Shown: positions 1 to 9,907, numbered from the stretch's first letter. The stretch is DNA of 64,000 bases from Thermomicrobiales bacterium (GCA_030447415.1 JAUJOZ010000023.1:1-64000), one strand, 5' to 3'. Notes: generated from the sequence alone by a model not told the origin. Numbers and translations are program-made.

Positions 1-161
1 CGTGGATGACGGCCATGACCCGTCCCCTCCTCGCGCGTCGACGGAGTCGCTTCCCCCCGCGGACCGGGAGAATACGCCTCGGTCGGTGTTCGCGTTGGGC
101 GCATCACGAGGTGGATCACGGGCTTCACCGACGCGCGCCGCTTCGGCCATGACGGGTTTCG

Positions 162-1001
162 TCATGCCGGCTGCGGTGGTCCCGCTTCGAGCCGTTCGCG
201 CACCTCGCGCATCCGCTCGGCGGAGTAGTGCGGCATCTTCCAGCGGGTTTCAAGCCACCATGTGCAGCCCGCCTCCGCCCAGGGGGTCACGATGCCGCCC
301 GCCTCGGCGCGGTCATCGGCGGGCGTCTCGCCCTCCGTCACGATGTCGAAGCCGGGCCGCACGCCGCCCTGCTCCTCGAGCCAGGCCCGCATCGCCCGGA
401 TGTCGTCGGGCGTGCACGCCCGGAACCCGCGCTCGTCCATGCACGTTGGGAGCAGCCCGACGCAGCGGAGCACGCGTCGCATCGACTTCGGCCGCGGCCA
501 GGCCCCCACCACCCAAATCGGGATGCGCGGCCGCTGCACCGGCGTGGCCACGGTCCCGAGGTCGTTCCGGGCCTCGAGGTCCACTTGATAGTGACGTCCG
601 GTGAAGCGAAGGCGGCCCTCCCAAAGGCCGGTGACGAGGTCGATCCCCTCGTCGAGCATCTCGGCCCGCGTCCGCCGGTCGGTCTCTTCGCCCGTCTTGC
701 CGAGCTCCGTATCGACCGCACCCGACCCCACCGCCAGGATCGCCCGGCCGCCCGACACCTGATCGAGGGTGACCGCCTGGCTCGCCACTTTCCACGGTCG
801 TCGCCACGGCAGCGGCGTCAGCATCGTCCCGAGCCGAACCCGTCTCGTCCGCTGCGCCATGGCCGCCAGCAGCGTCCAGGCGTCGACCCCGTAGGCCGCC
901 TCCCAGACGAACACACCGTCCCAGCCGGCCCGCTCGGCGAGAACCGCGTGCTCGAGTTGCTCTGCCGCTGTCCCACCCGGTAGCACGAACCCGTACCGCA
1001 T
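162..1001 (-). CDS. LLM-class (luciferase-like) flavin-dependent oxidoreductase
   Basis: A 279-residue protein of the luciferase-like monooxygenase superfamily, a TIM barrel using FMN or F420. The N-terminus MRYGFVLPGG is the typical first beta strand, followed by an AERAGWDGVFVWE helix-strand and a TRRVRLGTMLTPLPWRRP segment, both family hallmarks. The second half (PIWVVGAWPRPKSMRR) matches the usual cofactor-binding strand. I start it at the second Met because homology begins there; a longer start at 1022 has a GGTGAGAG sequence just upstream and cannot be excluded. Substrate unknown; whether it uses F420 or FMN cannot be told from the sequence. It stands alone and runs toward the window edge. 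Confidence 0.8.
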   Translation of the reverse strand: MRYGFVLPGGTAAEQLEHAVLAERAGWDGVFVWEAAYGVDAWTLLAAMAQRTRRVRLGTMLTPLPWRRPWKVASQAVTLDQVSGGRAILAVGSGAVDTELGKTGEETDRRTRAEMLDEGIDLVTGLWEGRLRFTGRHYQVDLEARNDLGTVATPVQRPRIPIWVVGAWPRPKSMRRVLRCVGLLPTCMDERGFRACTPDDIRAMRAWLEEQGGVRPGFDIVTEGETPADDRAEAGGIVTPWAEAGCTWWLETRWKMPHYSAERMREVRERLEAGPPQPA

Positions 1002-1813
1002 TGGCCTGTCGTGCCCCCTCATCTCTCACCGCGTGTTCGGGATGCCGCTCCGCCGGTCGGCCGGCAGCCCTATTCCGAGTGTCGCAGACGATTCGGGCGG
1101 GAGCCGCCCTCATTGCCCCGATCTCAGCCCTCGCTGATGGCGCCGCAGCCTTCCTTGCCCCGTCCCTGGTGCCGGAGCCGCTAGGCGGGCAGCGCCGCTG
1201 CGGGCCCTCGGCCCGCACCGCCTCTACGAAATTGCCGCCGAGCTTGGGGAGCATCGAGTTACCCTCGGACGCTGGGCGACCGCACCAGCCTTCCAGGCCG
1301 ACGGAGCACCGCACGAAGCCGACTTCGAGCCGCGCCGACACGGCGTTGATCCGGGAGTATCGGGCGTACCGGAAACAGATCGCGGTCGAGACGGGCCAGG
1401 AGGCCAAGAAGGCGGCGTTCTTCGCTCCGGACGGTGGTTCGCTGGTCATGACCGGGCGTCGCGTCCTCATGCTCCTGACGTGATCGAGCGATGAGGCGGG
1501 AGGCTACTGAAGCTCCTCGGCACTGATGGGCGCCGCGAACACCGCCATCGAGATGATCAATGAGCGGGAGCGGCTGGAGCGCTACATCAGGGTGGTAGAG
1601 CCGGGAGTGTAGCCCTCAATAGCCCGATCCCGAGAGGCGGCGGCTAGAGCGCTGTAGCGGTTCCTCGAGGCCGACGGCCCGGGAGCGCTATGGCCGTATC
1701 GCCAGCCTACCCTGGACGAGGGACTGAACAGCATGTGGGAGGTCCATTCCTGACGGTTTGCTGCATATCAACCGCATGACGAGCGGCCCTGCGACGGACC
1801 GCACCGTTTCGAC
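1002..1813. other. Gene-poor stretch with possible decayed gene fragments
   Basis: About 800 bases without a convincing gene. Short pieces look protein-like but do not join: a plus-strand run around 1200-1300 reading LYEIAAELGEHRVTLGRW, another around 1350-1480 with REYRAYRKQIAVETG, and a 28-codon ORF at 1526-1612 (ends RLERYIRVVEPGV). They may be remnants of one frameshifted gene of unknown function. No RNA gene was recognised. Confidence 0.3.
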
Positions 1814-2419
1814 TCACGCCATCCGAGTGGCAATACATTGGGTTGTTTCGGATGATGCCTGGACGAGATACTCCTTGGGGGACAGGAACCGGTCGATCGC
1901 CCATTTCACGCCCGGAAACTGTGGATCTCCAAAGTCGTCAAAGACGATGCGGCCACCAGAAACAAGACACCGATCAGCCAGGCGAATGATGTCTACGGTC
2001 GAATAATACAGATCAGCATCTGCATCAACGAAGCACAGGGCTTCCGAAAATCTCAGGAAGGTGTCTGAAAAGATGCCCTGGTGAATTCGATACCGAGAGA
2101 GTCCATCCAGATGACCAAGAACGGTATCGAGCGAGGAGTGGTACTTCCCCGGCTCCAGCTCGTTACCCAACGCAAGGGTGTGCTCTTCGAACGTCTCAAG
2201 ATTGGGAAATCCCTCGAAGGTGTCAAAGAGATGGACGACCTTCTCTATGCCCATCTGCTCAAGGTAGCGAATGAGTTCCCGGCTTGTTTCACCCGCGAAG
2301 ACTCCGCACTCGGCCACGTCCCCGGGGAGGTGGAGCGATTGAATGAAGGCTTCGTAGACCCCTTTGGCTCGCGAACCCAGCAACCAGGAGTAGTCACGCC
2401 ATGGTGCCACGTCTGACAT
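1814..2419 (-). CDS. TylF/MycF-like class I SAM-dependent O-methyltransferase
   Basis: A 201-residue protein of the macrocin O-methyltransferase (TylF) family, which methylates sugar hydroxyls in a metal- and SAM-dependent way. The SAM motif VAECGVFAGETS is at about residues 35-46, the second strand VVHLFDTFEGFP follows, and the metal-site Asp cluster is in FVDADADLYYST and FDDFGDPQFPG. The start is the Met preceded by GTGAGG with eight bases spacing. It is somewhat shorter than antibiotic-pathway TylF proteins (about 250 residues). Base composition is visibly less GC-rich than neighbours, suggesting transfer. A frameshifted membrane-protein gene lies directly upstream on the same strand. The substrate is unknown; a surface glycan is one guess. 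Confidence 0.75.
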   Translation of the reverse strand: MSDVAPWRDYSWLLGSRAKGVYEAFIQSLHLPGDVAECGVFAGETSRELIRYLEQMGIEKVVHLFDTFEGFPNLETFEEHTLALGNELEPGKYHSSLDTVLGHLDGLSRYRIHQGIFSDTFLRFSEALCFVDADADLYYSTVDIIRLADRCLVSGGRIVFDDFGDPQFPGVKWAIDRFLSPKEYLVQASSETTQCIATRMA

Positions 2420-2466
2420 TACGTTGACCTCACATCGCTCAGCTCGAGGGCCAGCAGGAGGGACCA

Positions 2467-3001
2467 TCAGGAGAGGCCAAGGCTTGAGATGACGAGCAAG
2501 AGCACGGACGCGACGCCAAAGGCGATTGGCGTAAAGATCGCCAGGTGCCTTGATGCGGAGTGAAGCGTGGCTTGTCGAAGCTGGAGCGTTCGATCAGCCC
2601 GTTGAACGTGCTTGAGTTCATACGGGTCTCCTCGCTGCATCAGATACACCGGTTCCGTTATCCGAAGCCCATCAGGGACCATCGATTCCAGATGGAGAAC
2701 GATATCCATTTGCAGAAGAAGAAAGTTGTTCTGGCGAAATCCAAGACTTGTCCACGTTACGCTGAACACGATGCTTAAGAGAGCCAGCCACGAGTGCCAC
2801 GTCTCTGTAGCTCTGCCCTGGCGACGCGCTGGCATAGAGCGTCACCCATCCCAGAATGAGAACGGAATCGGCCAGGACAAAACTCTGTAGGCGAATCTGG
2901 ACGATGTTCTCGTAGAAGTTGTAACGCTCGGTCGCCAGTTGGAGCGCGCTCCAGACAGCATCGAGCGGACTCTGGCTCCCTGGTACAGGCACTCCTGACA
3001 C
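2467..3001 (-). CDS. Small three-helix membrane protein, frameshifted
   Basis: About 177 residues if a single frameshift near 2825-2840 is repaired. The first frame starts at a GTG with an excellent AGGGAGG site six bases upstream and gives ALQLATERYNFYENIVQ followed by a first membrane segment (FVLADSVLILGWVTLYA). The second frame continues with WLALLSIVFSVTWTSLGF and ends with a third segment (LAIFTPIAFGVASVLLLVI). Length arithmetic indicates one extra base, or two missing. I do not recognise the family. It precedes the TylF-like gene on the same strand with 47 bases between them and shares its lower GC content, so the two may have arrived together. Confidence 0.55.
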
Positions 3002-3203
3002 GGCCGCCCTCCCTTCCAGACGCTTCAACGCCGAGTACCGCGGGCTCTCGCCTTCCGCAGTCTTGGCGAAGGTGAGCGATGGACGTCGCGCTAGGGCGAG
3101 TCTGCAACGCCGCTCGCTTCGCCTCTTGCTACGCTCGGCGGCTCCGCTACGATGCCGTGGAGCGGCCACGACCGAAGCAGCTCGTCGCGCGCAGGGAGCA
3201 ACG

Positions 3204-3788
3204 ATGCGCCAGGCGTTCGTCCCACTCGCCATCGTCACCGTCGCACTGCTCGGATGGTTCGCCACTGATTCGGGCCCGGACACCGCTGGCCAGGCGGTGA
3301 CGCCCTCGCCGGCGAGCGGCGGTTTCATCGGCGCCTGGGACATCATGGTCATCCCGCCCCACGGCCCGCCGCACTCCGGCATCCTCACCTTCGCCGCCGA
3401 CGGCACCTTGACTGCGGTCGACGTGCCTGCGCCGCCCGCCCTCCCGGACGATCTCGCCACGGCGGTCATCGCCAGCGACGGCCAGGGGACGTGGGTGACG
3501 ACGGGTCCGCTCGGGCAGGTGGCCGTCGTCGTCGTCCACGTCCTGGTGAGCAGCGAGACCGGCGGCCCCGTCGCCACCCTGACCCTGCGCGGCACGGCCG
3601 TACGCGACCCCGAGGGGCGGACCCTGTCGGCGAGCTACGACCTCGCCTTCGCCGATCCGTTGGGGCGGGCGGCGAGCATAGGCCCGGGCACGTTCTATGG
3701 CCAGCGCTTCACCGTCGAGCCGCCGGGGACGCCAGTGGCCAGCACGCCGACGGTCAGCACGCCGGGGGGTGGCACCCCGACGACGTAG
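3204..3788 (+). CDS. Exported beta-rich protein of unknown function
   Basis: A 194-residue protein starting at an ATG eight bases after AGGGAG. Residues 1-28 form a signal peptide (MRQAFVPLAIVTVALLGWF, cleavage probably near the GQA). The mature part opens with GAWDIMVIPPHGPPHSGILTF, followed by alternating hydrophobic strands and FAADGTLTAVD. This resembles a lipocalin-like small barrel that recurs in exported proteins of this group. The tail is Pro/Thr-rich (TPVASTPTVSTPGGGTPTT), like a wall-spanning linker. No catalytic motif was seen. It is monocistronic and nothing in the flanks suggests a role. Confidence 0.7.
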   Translation: MRQAFVPLAIVTVALLGWFATDSGPDTAGQAVTPSPASGGFIGAWDIMVIPPHGPPHSGILTFAADGTLTAVDVPAPPALPDDLATAVIASDGQGTWVTTGPLGQVAVVVVHVLVSSETGGPVATLTLRGTAVRDPEGRTLSASYDLAFADPLGRAASIGPGTFYGQRFTVEPPGTPVASTPTVSTPGGGTPTT

Positions 3789-4343
3789 CGGGCGGTGCGC
3801 ACCCAATGCGACGCCATCAGTTTGCAAACTCGCCCTCATCCAGGAGACGCTGGGGTAAGCATCCGTGAGGCGCGACGAGGCGACGCTTTCCGTGATCAAC
3901 GAGACTCCTCGTGGCTCCGATCAGGGACGCGGTCGCTGCGGCTACGGCGTCCTGGACGGGGTGGCGACGGCCGTCGCGGTCGGGACCTCCGCCGCCGCGT
4001 GGACCTGGACCGCCCCCTCCGCCACCACCGTCGCCGGCCCCTCGACCAGCCCCGCCAGCGCCTGGAGGCCCAGTCGGTGGAGCACCGGCTCGACTCAGCT
4101 GGGCCGGCCGAGTCGGAGAAGACGCCGCGGGTCAGAACCCGGAACCGGTGCGATACGTCAATCCTTTCCCCATTGTGACAGAAGATACCATATGTGATCG
4201 ATAATTGGCCCAAGTGGCCGTGAATGCACGGTACACCCGTCGGTCAGTCCTGTCAACAGCCGACCAAGTGTCGATATTTAGATTAAGTGCGCGAATGGTC
4301 GAAGGGTGACGCCGGCAATGCCAGCACCGGCCGCGGCGGCCGA
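3789..4343. other. Intergenic region, no gene recognised
   Basis: Reading frames here are low-complexity Arg/Pro/Ala strings caused by high GC content. A less GC-rich stretch at about 4150-4290 lies just beyond the 3' end of msrA. No terminator with a T-run was found. Confidence 0.4.
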
Positions 4344-5021
4344 TCAGGATCCAACGCTGGACCGGGCCGGAGGAACTGGGCAGGATACGCCCGTCCCTGC
4401 CAGCCCACAATAGCCGTTCGGCACCTTATGCAAATACTGCTGGTGATACTCCTCGGCGTAGTAGAACGGCCCCGCCGGTGCAATCTCCGTCGTGGTCGCC
4501 TCCCGTCCGGCGCGGCGCAGCGCCTCGTCGTAGGCGTCGCGCGTCGCCTCCGCGATGTGCCGCTGCTCGTCGCCCGCGTAGTACAGGGCGGAGCGGTACT
4601 GCGTGCCGATGTCATTGCCCTGGCGCATCCCCTGGGTGGGGTCGTGGGCCTCAAAGAAAATCCGCAGCAGCGCCTCGTACGACACCTTCACCGGGTCGAA
4701 GACGACGAGCACCGCCTCGGCGTGCCCCGTCCGCCCCGAGCAGACCTCCTCGTACGTCGGATTCGGCGTGAAGCCGCCGGTGTAGCCGACCGCGGTGGAA
4801 TAGACCCCGTCCGTCTCCCAGAACAGACGCTCCGCGCCCCAAAAGCAGCCGAGCGCGAAGGTCGCCGTCTCCAAACCGACGGGGAACGGCGGCTGGATCG
4901 GTGTGCCGAGGACGGCGTGCCGCGTCGGGATGGGGAACGCCGGGTGGTCGCGGCCGGGCAGTGCCGACGAGGCCTCGATCAGCGTGGTCTTGTCCTTGGT
5001 CTTGTGTAGGCCGAAAAACAT
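4344..5021 (-). CDS. msrA: Peptide methionine sulfoxide reductase MsrA
   Basis: A 225-residue enzyme reducing methionine-S-sulfoxide in proteins. The catalytic Cys is C59 in GCFWGAE, the family signature, followed by [23 protein letters not shown] and FFEAHDPTQ, all canonical. The C-terminal [12 protein letters not shown] holds the resolving cysteines. About 50 residues precede the catalytic domain, a common cytosolic extension in actinobacterial and Chloroflexi MsrA. AGGAG eight bases before the ATG supports this start. No msrB is nearby. Confidence is very high. Confidence 0.96.
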   Translation of the reverse strand: MFFGLHKTKDKTTLIEASSALPGRDHPAFPIPTRHAVLGTPIQPPFPVGLETATFALGCFWGAERLFWETDGVYSTAVGYTGGFTPNPTYEEVCSGRTGHAEAVLVVFDPVKVSYEALLRIFFEAHDPTQGMRQGNDIGTQYRSALYYAGDEQRHIAEATRDAYDEALRRAGREATTTEIAPAGPFYYAEEYHQQYLHKVPNGYCGLAGTGVSCPVPPARSSVGS

Positions 5022-5563
5022 GCTGTCAACTCCTGGAACGAGTCTGTCCGGCGTCAGTTTCGCCTGCCGATATTCTCGGAACAGTACCCCGAATCGGTCC
5101 CCCGGTGAGCAACGAACGCGACACGCGGCCTGCGGTTATCCCCTGTTGTTGCCGCATCACACCCCGCAACCCCGTTGCCCCTGACCTACCCAACCGGCGC
5201 ACCTGTTCGTCAGCGGTCTGCTCCCGGAGTGGAGAGCGGGACCTGGGCAGCGCCCGATGCCCTCCTCGGACCTGTCCGCCGGTCATCCCGGACCCTGGAG
5301 CTCACCCGGGTCACACTGAGCCTCTCTCATCGTGTCGAAGCGGGCCACCATCTCCGCCGCACCGCGCACCGCTCCCCGGCCTCGTTCACTCCGAGGCACG
5401 AGAGGTTCGAGCACGCGGGGTCGCCGTCGCGGTGACGGCGCGCCGGGCCGGAGGGTACGCGTCTTGGCATCTTGCTGACTTGCTGAGCCGCGAACGGCGG
5501 GAGGGACGCGGCATGCCGCGTCCCTCCCTCGTCAATCCCCGATCACGTCGGACGACGCGTCTG
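5022..5563. other. Intergenic region with a perfect palindrome
   Basis: About 540 bases without a convincing gene. The only structured element I see is the palindrome at 5499-5528 listed separately. Confidence 0.4.
5499..5528. terminator. Perfect 30-bp palindrome, possible terminator
   Basis: The 30 bases are their own reverse complement, centred on GCATGC, with GGGAGGGACGCGGC as the left arm. It lies 35 bases beyond the stop of the small membrane-protein gene read on the minus strand, a good place for a terminator, but no T-run follows. A dyad binding site is the alternative. Confidence 0.45.
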
Positions 5564-5839
5564 TTACAGCCCCGACCCCGGTCCGTTCGTCTGCTGTCCC
5601 CACCAGGGAAACGAGCGGGTTACGTCGCTCATCCGCCGGTCGAGGAAGGCATCGTCGGCCGCCATCTCGCGCCGCCGCCGTCTCTGGTCCCACCGGATCG
5701 CCTTGGCGGCGAGCCCGGTGCGCCAGCCGGCCAGCAGCGCTACCGCGCCGATCGCCAGCACCGTCAGTACGACTTGCGGCCCCGAGCCGATCGCGTACAG
5801 CACCCCAAAGAGCAGGATCAGAAGCAAGAACAGTCGCAT
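5564..5839 (-). CDS. Small membrane protein of unknown function
   Basis: A 91-residue protein with a long hydrophobic N-terminal half, MRLFLLLILLFGVLYAIG then VVLTVLAIGAVALLAGW, that is two membrane segments. A basic cytoplasmic segment follows (IRWDQRRRRREMAADDAFLDRR) and a short polar tail. The start is chosen because hydrophobicity begins there and GGGA lies about eight bases upstream; an in-frame Met at 5926 would add 29 polar residues. It lies downstream of ispH on the same strand. The family was not recognised. Confidence 0.6.
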   Translation of the reverse strand: MRLFLLLILLFGVLYAIGSGPQVVLTVLAIGAVALLAGWRTGLAAKAIRWDQRRRRREMAADDAFLDRRMSDVTRSFPWWGQQTNGPGSGL

Positions 5840-5963
5840 CCCTATTCCCGTCGTGACGCCTGCAGAGGTATAGCCTCCAGGCCGAATCTGATGAAGCATA
5901 CGCCCATCGGAAGCGGGTGGATGCAACCAACGACCCGCCGCTCTGCTGACGGTTTCTTGCCCG

Positions 5964-6971
5964 CTAATACGCCGGCACGTAGTCGGGGTCGACCGGCCGG
6001 ATGCCGCCCACGGGCGGGGCGAAACCCCGGGTCGCCAGCGCCGCGACGACCTCTTCGATCACGTCGTCCGGGGTCGAGGCACCGGCGGTGACGCCGACGG
6101 TGGTGGCCTGCTCCAGCCACGCGTCCTCGATTTCGTCCGGGCGCTCGATGTGGTAAGAGGCGACCCCTAGCGCGTTGCCGACCTCGGCCAGGCGAGCCGT
6201 GTTGCTGCTCTTGCGCCCCCCGATCGCCAGGATCACATCGACGTTGTCCCGCTCGACCAGCCGCTTCAGCGCGTTCTGGCGCTCGCTCGTCGGTTCGCAG
6301 ATCGTGTTGCAGAGGCGGAACTCGCCCCCCTCCGGCACCACCATCGCGGAGAGCTCGCTGGTGAACTTCATCAACTCGTCGACGTTCTTGGTCGTCTGGC
6401 TGACCACCGCGACCTTGCGCGGCGGCGCGACCTTCCCCTCGCCCGCCTCGCCGCGGCGGGCGTTCCATGGCAGATCGGCCACCTTCTTGGCGGCGATGGC
6501 CTTGCTCGTGCCTGCCCACCCGATCACGCTCTTGACCTCGGGGTGGTAGGCGTCGCCATAGACGACGAGGAAGTACCCCTGGCGGACCAGCTTCTGCGCC
6601 AGGCGCTGGACCTTGGTCACCAGCGGGCAGGTGCTGTCAATCAGCTCGACGTTGGCGGCCGCAGCCTGCTCGGCGAGGTGCGGACCCATCCCGTGGGCGG
6701 TAATCGCAACGCGATGGAACCCGCGCCCCACGGCCTCGTCAACCGAGCCGGCTCCCTCCACCCCCCGGGCGCGGAGGCGCTCCACGACCTGCGGGTTATG
6801 AATGACGTCGCCGATCGGCGCGATCGGGCCGGTCTTACCGGCCGCGTCCTGGACGATGTCGAGCGCCCGGCGGACGCCCCAACAATACCCGAGCTCGTCG
6901 GCGACGACGACCCGGCGCTGGGTCTGGCTGATAGGAGCGAGGCGTGAGGCGTCAGGGGTAGCCGTGACCAT
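5964..6971 (-). CDS. ispH: 4-hydroxy-3-methylbut-2-enyl diphosphate reductase IspH (LytB)
   Basis: A 335-residue iron-sulfur enzyme making IPP and DMAPP in the last step of the MEP isoprenoid pathway. The three cluster cysteines are visible: GYCWGVRRA near residue 30, DSTCPLVTKVQ near 114 and the NTIC of RLCNTICEPTSERQ near 222. Substrate-binding stretches IGDVIHNPQVV, TAHGMGP and the GGRKSSNT and GASTPDDVI motifs are intact. It carries the roughly 20-residue insertion around 175 (ARRGEAGEGKVAPPRK) seen in several high-GC lineages. AAAGG six bases before the ATG supports the start. A small lipoprotein gene lies 128 bases upstream. Confidence 0.96.
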   Translation of the reverse strand: MVTATPDASRLAPISQTQRRVVVADELGYCWGVRRALDIVQDAAGKTGPIAPIGDVIHNPQVVERLRARGVEGAGSVDEAVGRGFHRVAITAHGMGPHLAEQAAAANVELIDSTCPLVTKVQRLAQKLVRQGYFLVVYGDAYHPEVKSVIGWAGTSKAIAAKKVADLPWNARRGEAGEGKVAPPRKVAVVSQTTKNVDELMKFTSELSAMVVPEGGEFRLCNTICEPTSERQNALKRLVERDNVDVILAIGGRKSSNTARLAEVGNALGVASYHIERPDEIEDAWLEQATTVGVTAGASTPDDVIEEVVAALATRGFAPPVGGIRPVDPDYVPAY

Positions 6972-7099
6972 CGGTGCCTTTCGAGTTCAATTCCCACCCG
7001 GCCTCTCGCACCGGGCGCAACGACCAACGATAAGTATAGTCGCCACCCCGCGGGGGGCGCCGTAGCCCCTGCGCGCCTGCCGGGTTGAACCCAGGCGTC

Positions 7100-7291
7100 T
7101 TACCCGGCAGCCGGCGAGACCCCACCCGGCGGCGCCGCGCCGGCGCCCGGACCGGGCGTACCGGTGTGCCATTCAATCTTGGTTCCCGGCCGCTCATCCT
7201 CGCCGCAGGCAACCGCGCCGACCAGCAGGAGCGTCCCGACCAGAACGCCGCCGGCGAGGGCTCGCAGACGTCTCCCCCGGGGTGCCCTCAC
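7100..7291 (-). CDS. Small lipoprotein
   Basis: A 63-residue protein starting at a GTG six bases after a perfect AGGGAGG. A basic n-region (VRAPRGRRLR) and hydrophobic core (GGVLVGTLLLVG) lead to a lipobox AVAC, so the mature protein would begin with the lipidated C29. The remaining 34 residues are Gly/Pro/Ala-rich with KIEWHTGTPGPG; no fold is evident. It is easy to miss because a longer overlapping frame masks it. It is probably a surface lipoprotein; function unknown. Confidence 0.65.
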   Translation of the reverse strand: MRAPRGRRLRALAGGVLVGTLLLVGAVACGEDERPGTKIEWHTGTPGPGAGAAPPGGVSPAAG

Positions 7292-7535
7292 CAACCGCCT
7301 CCCTGCCCGACCGAACCCCCATCCCCAAGCGGCCGCGAGTATAGGAGCGCATCGCACCGGGCGTCGAGACGGCTGGGGAAAGGCGACAGGCGGCATATTA
7401 ACAGGCGGTGGGCAGCAGACAGGAGCACGTCCAAGGGGGCGTGCGCGGCGCCGATTCCCAACCGCAATCCTCGAGCGAGCGGAAAAGGCACGGCCCGCCG
7501 CGCCCCTCCAGTCCTTTCTGCCGCCCGCCGCCTGC

Positions 7536-8303
7536 CTACGCGCCCACTCCCAGCAGCGGCAGCAGCGCGGTGAGGTGGGGGATCTCGTGATCGGGCGGCG
7601 GAGTGGGTGCCGCCCAGGGGCGGCCGGTGCGGTTGACCCAGACCGCTCGGATGCCGGTCGCCTGGGCGCCGGCGATGTCGTGCTCGGCCGAGTCGCCGAC
7701 AAAGACCGCCTCGGTGGCGGCCGCGCCCCCTAGCCGCAGCGCCTCGGCGAAGATCGCTGGGTCGGGTTTCCAGGCCCCGAACTCGCCCGAAATGAGGATG
7801 AAGTCGACGAGGCGCTCGACCCCCAAGAGCTCGACCTTCGGCCGCTGCACGTCCGCCGGCCCATTGGTGATGAGGCCGATCCTGCCGTCTGGCAGGGCAT
7901 GGCGCAGGGTCTCGAGCGTTGCCACGGCGTCGGCGAAGAGGGCCAGCCCCTCGAACCGGTTCGTCCGGTACCAGGTCATCGCCGCCTCGGCCACCGCGGC
8001 GTCGGCGATCCCGTAGCGGCGAAAGAGCTCGGGAAAGTGGTCGGCCCCGTGGGGGTGGATCGCCAGGGAGTCCGCGATCATCTGGTCCACGTCCCGCCCG
8101 AGCGGCGTCCCGCCCGGTCCGCCACCCACTCGGTGGCCTGCCTCATCGGCCGCGACGAGATCAAGCGAGAACGCCCGGCGCAACCGGCCGACGCGGGCGC
8201 TCGCGTAGTCGCAGAGCGTATCGTCGAGGTCGAAGAGGAGCAGGCGCGGCGGCGGCCTGATCGGAGCCGGGGCGTCGCGCGCAGGGACGGACGCGGACTG
8301 CAT
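7536..8303 (-). CDS. HAD-superfamily hydrolase (subfamily IA)
   Basis: A 255-residue phosphatase-like protein. Motif I is LLLFDLDDTL (nucleophile D in DLDDT), motif II is LITNGPADVQRPK, motif III the Lys in FGAWKPDPAIF, and motif IV VFVGDSAEHDIAGA. The cap domain lies between motifs I and II and is helical, as in the 2-haloacid dehalogenase/YjjG-type group that acts on nucleotides or sugar phosphates. All catalytic residues are present. The substrate cannot be predicted. Confidence 0.85.
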   Translation of the reverse strand: MQSASVPARDAPAPIRPPPRLLLFDLDDTLCDYASARVGRLRRAFSLDLVAADEAGHRVGGGPGGTPLGRDVDQMIADSLAIHPHGADHFPELFRRYGIADAAVAEAAMTWYRTNRFEGLALFADAVATLETLRHALPDGRIGLITNGPADVQRPKVELLGVERLVDFILISGEFGAWKPDPAIFAEALRLGGAAATEAVFVGDSAEHDIAGAQATGIRAVWVNRTGRPWAAPTPPPDHEIPHLTALLPLLGVGA

Positions 8304-8411
8304 GCGGTCAGCCTAGGTAGTGAACGGGGCGCCGTCAAGGGATCCCGATGGTGGTTGGAGGTGCGATGCGTCGGGCTTTCCCGTCTTGGTCCTTGGCCCT
8401 GGGCCTTTGCT

Positions 8412-9722
8412 TCAGGCGACGATCTCCCGCCCCTCGGCAACGGCGAGATACTCGCCTTCGGCGACGATGGCTCGTAGGTGTTTCACGACGCGCCAGAGGT
8501 CATGGAACGAGGTGTAGAGGGGGATCGGGGCCAGGCGGACGACATCGGGCGGCCGAAAGTCCGGCACCACGCCCCGCTGCTTGAGCGCGCGGGCGATGCG
8601 CGGTCCGGCGTCGTGCTCAACCGCAACGTGTCCGCCCCGCCGCGCCGCCTCCCGCGGCGTGCCGATCCGGTAGCCGACCTGGCGCTCGGTCAGCCCCGTC
8701 GCCTCCAGCAGGTCCATCAGGTAAGCGGTCTGGGCGAGCGACTTGGCGCGCACGCGCTCCATCCGCTTCGGCGAAGAGGCGCAGCAGGCCGAGCAGTGGC
8801 GCGGTGGAAAGGACCGGCGGGTGCTGATCTGCCACCACGCGCCGGCGCCGGCGGCCCCTCCCAGGTGTGGCGCATGTCGAACTGGCGCTCCTTCTGGTAG
8901 CCCCTGCCCGGCCAACCCCGGGATCTCCCGAAGTGGCGGCGGTTGGACGTAGAGCCCACCGACGCTGCCCGGTCCGGCGTTGAGGTACTTGTGGGAGCAC
9001 CAGGGCGCGAATCGACGCCCCACTCGTCGAACCGTGCGGCACCACACCGATCAGTGGGCGCAGTCGAAACCGATGGGGATGCCCCGCTCCTGCGCCGCCG
9101 CCGTGAGCGCCTCCAGGTTGAGCAACTGGCCGGATCGGTAGAGGACCGAGGGAAGGAGGACGAGGGCGACCTCGTCTGTCATCGCCGCCACTAGGTCCGC
9201 CTCGGCAAGCGTGCGCCCGTCGGTGCTGGGGACGAGGACGAGTGTCCGCCGCCGGGTCGCCGCCGCGCAGCCGGATCTGGCTGGCGGCGCGTAGACATCG
9301 GAGGGGAAGTCGAGGGCCGTGGCGACAATCCGCCGCCGCCGCCCCGCCGGGCGGTAGAAGGTGGCAACCAAGGCGTGGAGGTTCACCGTGGTCGTGCCGG
9401 TGACGACGACCTCGTCAGGCGCCGCGCCGACCAGCGGCGCCACCAGCGCCCCCACCCTCTCCGAGCGTGAACCTACGCCGGTTCGGCACGCAGCCCCTCT
9501 CCACCCCCAGCCGTTTCCAGTCGTCCAGCACGCCGAGGAGGGCCGCCTCGGCGTCGCGCGACAGAAGCCCGAGGGAGTTGCCGTCCAGGTAGATCGATCC
9601 CGGCGGCGGGTAGAAGCGCTCGCGGAAGGGGCGAGCGGGTCGGCCGCGTCGAGGGCGCGGGCGCGCGCCTCGGTGGCGAGGTCGGGGGCGAACTGAGGAT
9701 GGACAGCATGGGGGCTCTGCAC
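8412..9722 (-). pseudogene. kynU: Kynureninase, broken by many frameshifts
   Basis: Fragments in all three minus-strand frames tile a complete kynureninase, the PLP enzyme cleaving kynurenine to anthranilate and alanine. In order: PHAVHPQFAPDLATEARARALDAADP, then SIYLDGNSLGLLSRDAEAA and DDWKRLGVE in a second frame, VVTGTTTVNLHALVATFYRP in the first, IGFDCAH, WCSHKYLNAGPGSVGGLYV with the PLP lysine in SHKYLN, and VVPDFRPPDVVRLAPIPLY at the end. I count at least six frame changes, far more than in any other gene here. It may be a real pseudogene or an especially poor consensus region. The likely start is GTG at 9722. Confidence 0.75.
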
Positions 9723-9907
9723 CGTCGCGCTCAGGAGCGACGCCCGACCGGCACCCGGCAGGCAGCGCCCGAACGGTCCTGGTCGGGCGGCGGGTATTGT
9801 GACACTCCTGTGACTTCCCGGCGAAACGACGGTGACGTTCCGCTCTTTATCGTTATGGTCATCCGGAGCCCAACCGGCGGCCCGGAGAACCGGCAAGGAG
9901 CACGACC

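Noticed and set aside
3865-4204. Overlapping plus-strand frames after the exported protein gene
   Set aside because: Products are Pro/Arg low-complexity in all frames, with no ribosome site or motif.
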